Origin: Spirochaetaceae bacterium
GTDB taxonomy: Bacteria > Spirochaetota > Spirochaetia > CADAEX01
Reading direction: 5' to 3'
Assembly: GCA_009778835.1 (NCBI GenBank)
Contig: WRFK01000113.1
Span: 1 to 5,526, forward strand
Length of the DNA: 5,526 nucleotides
Below are positions 1 through 4,100 of the stretch, one piece after another (the stretch's first letter is position 1; each line of letters starts with the position of its first letter). Both the position numbers and the translations under genes were made by a program. Under the pieces are notes generated by a model, which was not told the origin of the DNA, did not search any database, and saw only the letters and a program-made list of their open reading frames with translations.

Positions 1-1002
1 GTCAAGAAGAACCAAAGGCTTTTTTCCGGTTTTCTCTCTGTAAAATTCTGCCTGCGCTGTTTTTAATGCAAGAGATATTAACCTGGTTTGTCCTGTTGAT
101 GCAATTTTTGTAAAATCTTTTTTATTCATATAATAATAAAACCTGTCTCTATGCGGCCCGGTAAGCGTTGTCCCCAGCGCTGTTTCTGCTTCTATTTTTG
201 ATAAAAGTATTTTTTTTATTTTTTCAATATCTGACTCAAAACCCCAGGAAGGATTGTAAAGTATTTTTATTTTGGAATCAAAAGCAGATACTTTTGAAAA
301 AACAGCAGAAAATGTTTCATTAAACTCTTCTGTTATTTTTTCTCTTGTTCTTATTAATTCTATCCCTTTTTCCGCAAGCTGCATATCTAAAACAGATATA
401 ATTTCTTTATCATTATTTTTTAGAACAGCGTTTCTGTTTTTTAATATTTTTTCATATTGTCTTAGATTATCAAGATAATTGCAGTCAAAAAGGCTTATTG
501 TCTGGTTAAAAAATGTCCTTCTCCTGTCCGGAGTTCCGTTTACAAAATATATGTCATCGTGTGAAAAAACAACACAGGGAATATTATATATTATCTCTTT
601 TCTATCCTTAATTTTTTTTTCATTAAGGATAATTGTTTTTTTCCCCTTAACTATAGATAGCAGGATGCTATTTTTAATTCCCCCCTGCTCTGTCCGTGAT
701 GATCCATCCCCATCAATTGCCTGCGGGCTTTGGCTGGTGCAAGGCAAGACATCTGTGCCGCACTCTTTTTTTTCATCCTCATAAATACCTTTTACAGACA
801 TCTCTTTCTCATCCTCTTTTACAAAAAGAGAATCTATTTTTGTCCTAAAAGAGTTGCCAAAACACAAAACATAGACTGCTTCGAGAAAATTTGTTTTCCC
901 GTGCCCATTTTCTCCTATGAGAAATATATTTTTTGCGTTTGTATTTATCTGAGTGTTTTCTAAATTACGAAAATTATATGTACTTACGGAAAAAAAGCTC
1001 AA
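1..1002 (-). CDS. recF: DNA replication/repair protein RecF, 3' end cut by window edge
   Basis: RecF is a cytoplasmic SMC-like ATPase that, with RecO and RecR, helps load RecA at single-strand gaps. 334 codons are visible in one open frame. The N-terminus has the family NFRNL motif (residues 10-14), followed by Walker A GENGHGKT (30-37). Further on are NGTPDRRR (155-162), TGPHRDR (281-287) and the ABC signature region ASTGQTR (301-307). The window stops inside Walker B, after VLLD (331-334), so roughly 30-40 residues are missing compared with usual RecF proteins. The start is a TTG at 1002-1000, preceded by AGGA (1012-1009) with a 6-nt spacer. No in-frame ATG lies between the preceding stop and NFRNL. 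The gene follows dnaN by 24 nt with no terminator, so co-transcription is likely. Residues about 80-108 are a GC-rich hydrophilic insert that I do not find in the E. coli or B. subtilis proteins as I remember them. Confidence 0.97.
   Translation of the reverse strand, partial: MSFFSVSTYNFRNLENTQINTNAKNIFLIGENGHGKTNFLEAVYVLCFGNSFRTKIDSLFVKEDEKEMSVKGIYEDEKKECGTDVLPCTSQSPQAIDGDGSSRTEQGGIKNSILLSIVKGKKTIILNEKKIKDRKEIIYNIPCVVFSHDDIYFVNGTPDRRRTFFNQTISLFDCNYLDNLRQYEKILKNRNAVLKNNDKEIISVLDMQLAEKGIELIRTREKITEEFNETFSAVFSKVSAFDSKIKILYNPSWGFESDIEKIKKILLSKIEAETALGTTLTGPHRDRFYYYMNKKDFTKIASTGQTRLISLALKTAQAEFYREKTGKKPLVLLD
603..631. repeat. 10-bp perfect inverted repeat inside recF
   Basis: The arms 603-612 and 622-631 (TATCCTTAAT/ATTAAGGATA) pair perfectly around a 9-nt T-rich loop. 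On the plus strand a TTTTTTT run follows, so it resembles an antisense-direction terminator. In recF sense it encodes the ILNEKKIKD stretch (residues 125-133). It may be an accident of A/T-rich Lys/Asn/Ile codons. Confidence 0.5.
679..765 (-). other. GC-rich in-frame insert within RecF
   Basis: Bases 681-770 are about 57% G+C by hand count, against about 30% around them, and encode RecF residues 80-108. The peptide is rich in Gly, Ser, Thr, Asp and Gln with two Cys (81, 88). It falls between the conserved GIY strand and the ILNEKK region. In E. coli and B. subtilis RecF, as I recall them, only a short strand connection lies here. Small stems occur within it (TGATG 697-701/CATCA 711-715, and TTGCCT 717-722/AGGCAA 742-747). 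The reading frame stays open. Origin unknown. Confidence 0.6.
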
Positions 1003-1026
1003 TAAGTTTCCTGCTTTTAAATTATC

Positions 1027-2127
1027 CTAAATCTGCATTGGCATCACAATATGAAAATAGTCATGCTCGGGAACAGAAGACATTGTTACTGCTTTTGAGG
1101 GGTCTGTGAATTTAAAAGAAACATCTTCTTCTTCCATAACTTTTATTGGGTCCTGGAGGTAAACATAATTTATTACCATCGTAAACTCAGGTCCGGAATA
1201 TTCACAGGAAAGAGTCTCTTTGGAATCGCCTATTTCTGTTTCTTCTGTATATATATCAACGCTTCCTTCGTAAAATTTCATTAAAACCCTTTTTGACTTC
1301 TGTTCAACAAGAACCGAAACCCTTTTTAATGCAGAAATAAAATCTTCTTTGGAAATAATTGCTACGAGCTCCTGTTTTTCAGGTATTACCCGCTCATAAT
1401 TTGGAAATTGCCCTTCAATGAGGTTTGAATATATTTTATTATCATCGAATTTTATAAAAATTGTTTTATCAGAAATAGCAATAAGAAATTCTCCCTCTCC
1501 TGTTGCAAGTTTTTTTATTATTTCAAGAATTTTTATAGGAATAATACTGCTTTCTATATTTTCCGGAATAGAATCAAATTCCTTTTTTATAAAAGAGAGC
1601 CTTCTTCCGTCCGTTGCTACCATTATAAAACTGTTTTCCTTTTTTTCAAGAAAAACACCATTCATAAAATATCTTGTTTCATCTTTTGATACAGCAAAAC
1701 TTGTTTGAGTTATCATCTCAATAAAATCTTTTTGTGGAATGGAAAAATAGTTATTATCGGAAACATTTTTAAGAGCAGGAAATTTTTCAGCATCAATAAC
1801 TTTTAGCTGAAAAACAATATTATTGTTCTCGGATCTTATAATCATCTTCTGTTCTTCCAAAGAAAATTTTATATCCCCTTCCGGCATTGTTCTTAATATG
1901 CCCAGTAATTTATCACAGAAAACTGTAGTTATTCCTGGTTCTTCAACAGATACCGGTATTTGTGTTTCAAAGCCTATTTTTAGATCTGTTGCTTTTATTG
2001 TAAGAAGATTATTATCTGCCACAAGAAGGACATTTGAAAGTATAGATATTGCATTTTTTGAAGAGATAATATCCTGAGTAATTGAAATTTCATTAAGAAT
2101 AGAATTTTTATTACATTTAAATTTCAT
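1027..2127 (-). CDS. dnaN: DNA polymerase III subunit beta (sliding clamp)
   Basis: DnaN forms the ring-shaped homodimer that encircles DNA, gives Pol III its processivity and serves as a docking site for repair proteins. From the chosen start it is 366 aa, the same length as the E. coli clamp, and should hold three clamp-fold domains of about 120 residues. Recognisable stretches are MNGV (155-158), VATDGRRL (170-177), IEGQFPNY (237-244) and the C-terminal VMPMQI, equivalent to the VMPMRL tail that lines the partner-binding pocket. The ATG at 2127 is preferred because GGAG (2137-2134) lies 6 nt upstream and the protein then begins MKF, as in many DnaNs. An in-frame ATG at 2139 would add MENK but has only a weak purine-rich leader. 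The stop is TAG. It lies 209 bp after dnaA and 24 nt before recF, so it is probably the middle gene of one operon. Confidence 0.99.
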   Translation of the reverse strand: MKFKCNKNSILNEISITQDIISSKNAISILSNVLLVADNNLLTIKATDLKIGFETQIPVSVEEPGITTVFCDKLLGILRTMPEGDIKFSLEEQKMIIRSENNNIVFQLKVIDAEKFPALKNVSDNNYFSIPQKDFIEMITQTSFAVSKDETRYFMNGVFLEKKENSFIMVATDGRRLSFIKKEFDSIPENIESSIIPIKILEIIKKLATGEGEFLIAISDKTIFIKFDDNKIYSNLIEGQFPNYERVIPEKQELVAIISKEDFISALKRVSVLVEQKSKRVLMKFYEGSVDIYTEETEIGDSKETLSCEYSGPEFTMVINYVYLQDPIKVMEEEDVSFKFTDPSKAVTMSSVPEHDYFHIVMPMQI

Positions 2128-2170
2128 TTTATTCTCCATTTCTTTCTCTTATTATTATATTAATAAATTT

Positions 2171-2188
2171 TAATAATAGTAATAATAA
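2171..2188 (-). promoter_or_regulatory. DnaA-trio-like run (candidate origin unwinding element)
   Basis: Read on the minus strand this is TTATTATTACTATTATTA: six consecutive triplets of the form (T/C)TA in one register. It has the same orientation relative to the boxes as the CTA/TTA trios of B. subtilis oriC, where DnaA is loaded on single-stranded DNA. It begins 12 nt beyond the relaxed box at 2201-2209 and runs into an A+T-only stretch before dnaN. The low complexity of the region means chance cannot be excluded. Confidence 0.45.
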
Positions 2189-2200
2189 GTACATATAATA

Positions 2201-2209
2201 TGTGTAAAA
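2201..2209 (-). promoter_or_regulatory. Relaxed DnaA box TTTTACACA
   Basis: It fits the relaxed consensus TTWTNCACA on the minus strand and lies between the perfect minus-strand box at 2245-2253 and the trio-like run. It also overlaps one arm of an 8-bp inverted repeat (2204-2211/2220-2227). This is a weak match in AT-rich DNA, supported mainly by position. Confidence 0.4.
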
Positions 2210-2227
2210 GAGAAATAATTCTTTTAC
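2204..2227. repeat. 8-bp inverted repeat in the origin spacer
   Basis: The arms GTAAAAGA (2204-2211) and TCTTTTAC (2220-2227) pair perfectly around an 8-nt loop. The stem is AT-rich and has no U-run downstream on the minus strand, so it does not look like a dnaA terminator. AGAAATAATT also occurs twice as a direct repeat (2211-2220 and 2233-2242), with starts 22 bp apart. Function unknown. Confidence 0.5.
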
Positions 2228-2244
2228 TTATAAGAAATAATTTA

Positions 2245-2253
2245 TGTGGATAA
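2245..2253 (-). promoter_or_regulatory. DnaA box, perfect TTATCCACA
   Basis: Exact match to the high-affinity DnaA box on the minus strand. It faces the plus-strand box at 2273-2281. With the flanking base, the pair forms a 10-bp perfect inverted repeat (2244-2253/2273-2282) with a 19-nt AT-rich centre. Confidence 0.9.
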
Positions 2254-2272
2254 TTTTTTTAATTATTAACAT

Positions 2273-2281
2273 TTATCCACA
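2273..2281 (+). promoter_or_regulatory. DnaA box, perfect TTATCCACA
   Basis: Exact match on the plus strand, followed with no spacer by a second box at 2282-2290. The pair could support cooperative DnaA binding next to the AT-rich stretch 2291-2336. Confidence 0.9.
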
Positions 2282-2290
2282 TTATCAACA
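2282..2290 (+). promoter_or_regulatory. DnaA box variant TTATCAACA
   Basis: One mismatch from TTATCCACA, abutting the perfect box at 2273-2281. The same variant recurs beside a perfect box upstream of dnaA (3702-3710), which argues that it is a real site and not a chance match. Confidence 0.75.
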
Positions 2291-2336
2291 ATTATTAATA
2301 TAATATCATAATTTTATATATTTTATAAACAAGTTA

Positions 2337-3686
2337 TTATTTAGAACTATGTTCTTTAACAGCTCTTATTATATTATTAATTATTGCTTCCATTGTTGGA
2401 TCTGACTTAAGGCTGCCCTCTATTTTTTGTATTGCATATATTACTGTTGTATGGTCTCTATCGCCAAAATCCGACCCAATTTCTGTTGTAGAATATTCTG
2501 TAAGTTCTCTTGCTATATACATCCCTATTTGGCGCGGAAAAGCAATAGCTTTTGTCCTTTTTCTTCCGCGGAGGTCTACATGAGAAAGGTTAAAATATTC
2601 TGCCACCTTTTTTTGTATAATGTCTATAGAAATACCGCCAGGCTTGGTTGTTGTAAAAACATCTATAAGCTGCTGTTGAGCGATTTCTTTTGTTATTTTT
2701 TTATTTACAAGCTCTGCATAAGCAACAAGTTTCGTAAGAGCTGCTTCCATATCTCTTACATTAGAAGTGATATTTTGCGCTATTAATTCAAGAATATCAT
2801 CGGATATTGATATATTAAGAGATTCTACCTTATTTTTTAATATTGCAAGTCTTGTCTCAAATGCAGGAGGGTTAAGCTCTACCTTAAGTCCCATTTCGAA
2901 CCTGCTCTTCATTCTGTCTGTAATATTTTTAAGCTCCGAAACAGGTCTGTCGCAGGTAAAAACCATTTGCTTTTTTGCTCCATAAAGAGCATTGAATGTA
3001 TGAAAAAGTTCTTCCTGAATCCTGTCTGTGTTTTGGAAAAAATGGATGTCGTCTATTAAGAGTAAATCCTGCGATCTGTATTTATTTTTAAATGCATCTG
3101 GCTTGAGTTTTTTTATATATGATACAAATTCATTGGTAAAGTCTTCTGCTGTTACAAAAACTATTTTTTTCTTGCCTGCAAAATTTTTATGAACAGCATG
3201 TCCTATTGCCTGAAGAAGATGTGTTTTTCCAAGTCCAACTCCGCCATATATTAAAAAAGGATTATAAGATTTACCGGGATTATTCGATATTGCAAGAGCT
3301 GCGTTTGCTGCAAAAGAGTTATTTTCTCCAACAACAAAATTTTTGAAAGAGTAATCTTCTCTAAGATCTGGATGTTTTTTTATCTCTTCTGTCTGGCTAA
3401 TTTTTTGTTTATTGGTTTCTTCTTTTATATCTTTTTTTGCCACAGTAAAAGAAACATTAATTTTATCTCCGGAAAGTTCACCTATTGTCTCTTTTATAAG
3501 TGGAAGATATCGCTGTTTTATTTGATCCATGAAAAAGTTGGAAGGAACAGAAAGAACTATAGTATTTTCTTCTGAGGAACAATATGAGATATTATTAAAC
3601 CACATTGAAAACTCTTCTTTTGAAATAGAGTTTTTTATCTGATTTAGCATTTCTTTCCAAAAAACTTCATAATTCCAGGAATTCAT
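2337..3686 (-). CDS. dnaA: Chromosomal replication initiator protein DnaA
   Basis: DnaA is the AAA+ ATPase that binds DnaA boxes, melts the origin and recruits the helicase. At 449 aa it is of normal length. Domain I (about 1-82, WNYEVFWKEML onward) is followed by a short charged linker (about 83-110). Domain III carries Walker A GGVGLGKT (148-155), the initiator-specific stretch around 180-206, Walker B LLLIDD (208-213), sensor I FTCDRP (243-248), box VII RMKSRF with the probable arginine finger R262, and sensor II NVRDMEAAL with R311. Domain IV has the basic loop RGRKRTK (373-379) and the DNA-binding signature GDRDHTTV (408-415). The ATG at 3686 is preferred: GGAG (3696-3693) lies 6 nt upstream. 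The in-frame ATG at 3698 overlaps that site and would add MEYS. Two DnaA boxes directly upstream (3702-3721) suggest autoregulation. It is probably the first gene of a dnaA-dnaN-recF operon. Confidence 0.99.
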   Translation of the reverse strand: MNSWNYEVFWKEMLNQIKNSISKEEFSMWFNNISYCSSEENTIVLSVPSNFFMDQIKQRYLPLIKETIGELSGDKINVSFTVAKKDIKEETNKQKISQTEEIKKHPDLREDYSFKNFVVGENNSFAANAALAISNNPGKSYNPFLIYGGVGLGKTHLLQAIGHAVHKNFAGKKKIVFVTAEDFTNEFVSYIKKLKPDAFKNKYRSQDLLLIDDIHFFQNTDRIQEELFHTFNALYGAKKQMVFTCDRPVSELKNITDRMKSRFEMGLKVELNPPAFETRLAILKNKVESLNISISDDILELIAQNITSNVRDMEAALTKLVAYAELVNKKITKEIAQQQLIDVFTTTKPGGISIDIIQKKVAEYFNLSHVDLRGRKRTKAIAFPRQIGMYIARELTEYSTTEIGSDFGDRDHTTVIYAIQKIEGSLKSDPTMEAIINNIIRAVKEHSSK

Positions 3687-3701
3687 TGAATACTCCATAA
3701 C

Positions 3702-3710
3702 TTATCAACA
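3702..3710 (+). promoter_or_regulatory. DnaA box variant TTATCAACA upstream of dnaA
   Basis: One mismatch from consensus, lying 6-14 nt upstream of the dnaA GGAG. Its start is 11 bp from that of the perfect box at 3713-3721, about one helical turn, so both sites would face the same side of the DNA. It probably lies in the dnaA leader or promoter. Confidence 0.75.
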
Positions 3711-3712
3711 AC

Positions 3713-3721
3713 TTATCCACA
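3713..3721 (+). promoter_or_regulatory. DnaA box, perfect TTATCCACA, upstream of dnaA
   Basis: Exact high-affinity box on the plus strand, 27-35 nt upstream of the preferred dnaA start. DnaA bound here would probably interfere with dnaA expression, the classic autoregulatory arrangement. It could also act as an upstream origin subregion. Confidence 0.9.
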
Positions 3722-3890
3722 AAAATAAATAGTAATGATTAAAAGTTTATTTCAGGCAAACATGAAAGCTTTTTTTATTTCAATAATAATTCTTTATCTT
3801 GTAATAAGTTAATTATTCTAAAAGCGCTACCTGCATATACTTTTTTATAGAATTTAAATCACAATAGAAAAAACTCTTTTTTTATAATAG

Positions 3891-3899
3891 TTATTCACA
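3891..3899 (+). promoter_or_regulatory. DnaA box TTATTCACA in the dnaA/gyrB spacer
   Basis: Fits the consensus TTATNCACA and has the same orientation as the pair at 3702-3721. It lies about midway between dnaA and gyrB, so it could contribute to origin binding or to control of either promoter. Confidence 0.65.
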
Positions 3900-3998
3900 A
3901 GTTATTAATGAAATGTGTTTTATAAACCTACAAAAATGGTATATCAGCAATATATCTTATTACAGCTTTTTAAAAATTTAAAGTATCTTTTTAATTCT

Positions 3999-4014
3999 TT
4001 TAAAGCGCTTTAAA
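3999..4014. repeat. Perfect 16-bp palindrome TTTAAAGCGCTTTAAA
   Basis: Every base from 3999 to 4014 pairs symmetrically about 4006/4007. After one mismatch the flanking C3997 and G4016 also match. It has a GC core in very AT-rich DNA and starts 28 bp upstream of the candidate gyrB -35. There is no U-run on either side, so an operator or dimeric protein site is more likely than a terminator. Its AAAGCGCT half recurs at 3821-3828. The binding protein is unknown. Confidence 0.6.
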
Positions 4015-4026
4015 GGCTTATGTTTA

Positions 4027-4055
4027 TTGCTATTTGTGGGATAAAAATATATACT
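4027..4055 (+). promoter_or_regulatory. Candidate sigma-70-type promoter for gyrB
   Basis: TTGCTA (4027-4032, four of six consensus bases) is followed by a 17-nt spacer and TATACT (4050-4055, five of six). Transcription would start near 4062, giving a leader of about 40 nt before the gyrB ATG. Spacing and position are good, but AT-rich DNA produces such matches easily. Confidence 0.45.
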
Positions 4056-4100
4056 TTTGCAGTATTGTTTTAATTCTCATTGTGTCAGGTAAAATAAAAA

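Larger units (their letters stand above)
2128..2336. other. Candidate oriC core: dnaA-dnaN intergenic region
   Basis: This 209-bp spacer is about 12% G+C over 2161-2340. It contains two perfect DnaA boxes (2245-2253 minus, 2273-2281 plus), a one-mismatch box directly abutting the second (2282-2290 plus) and a relaxed box (2201-2209 minus). A trio-like run follows at 2171-2188 (minus). AT-rich segments lie on both sides, at 2128-2170 toward dnaN and 2291-2336 toward dnaA. The order box, trios, AT tract, dnaN ribosome site, read in the dnaA-to-dnaN direction, matches the B. subtilis unwinding region. No coding sequence or convincing terminator is present. Origin function is inferred from motif content and gene context. 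Confidence 0.8.
3687..4100. other. Divergent dnaA/gyrB regulatory spacer, possible second origin segment
   Basis: This 414-bp stretch has no supportable gene and is about 21% G+C over 3721-4080. It must hold the divergent promoters of dnaA and gyrB. It contains a DnaA-box pair next to dnaA (3702-3721), a lone box (3891-3899), two AAAGCGCT motifs (3821-3828, 4002-4009), the second inside a 16-bp palindrome, and a candidate gyrB promoter (4027-4055). No rpmH, rnpA or RNA gene is visible. With the 2128-2336 cluster it could form a bipartite origin flanking dnaA. Confidence 0.75.

Noticed and set aside
272..963. Plus-strand open frames at 272-478, 479-784 and 730-963
   Set aside because: They lie antisense to recF, whose frame is intact with conserved motifs throughout. 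Their products are hydrophobic, composition-driven and match no family I know.
1418..2077. Plus-strand open frames opposite dnaN
   Set aside because: Shadows of the well-conserved dnaN frame, without credible ribosome sites or motifs.
2204..2227. Terminator after dnaA
   Set aside because: The 8-bp stem is AT-rich with no U-run in the dnaA direction. It overlaps the origin elements, and dnaA-dnaN co-transcription is the more likely arrangement.
2427..3575. Plus-strand open frames opposite dnaA
   Set aside because: Antisense to a complete DnaA with all AAA+ motifs; no independent evidence for coding.
3729..3759. Possible dnaA promoter TTGCCT (3759-3754) and TACTAT (3734-3729), minus strand
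   Set aside because: The 19-nt spacing is too long and both hexamers are imperfect. Several other AT-rich hexamers upstream fit equally well, so no dnaA promoter could be chosen.
3799..3807. DnaA-box-like TTATTACAA on the minus strand
   Set aside because: Three mismatches from TTATNCACA; expected by chance in this composition.
4036..4044. Possible DnaA box near TGTGGGATAA
   Set aside because: It has an extra G compared with TGTGGATAA, so no 9-mer in it fits the consensus acceptably. It also falls inside the spacer of the candidate gyrB promoter.
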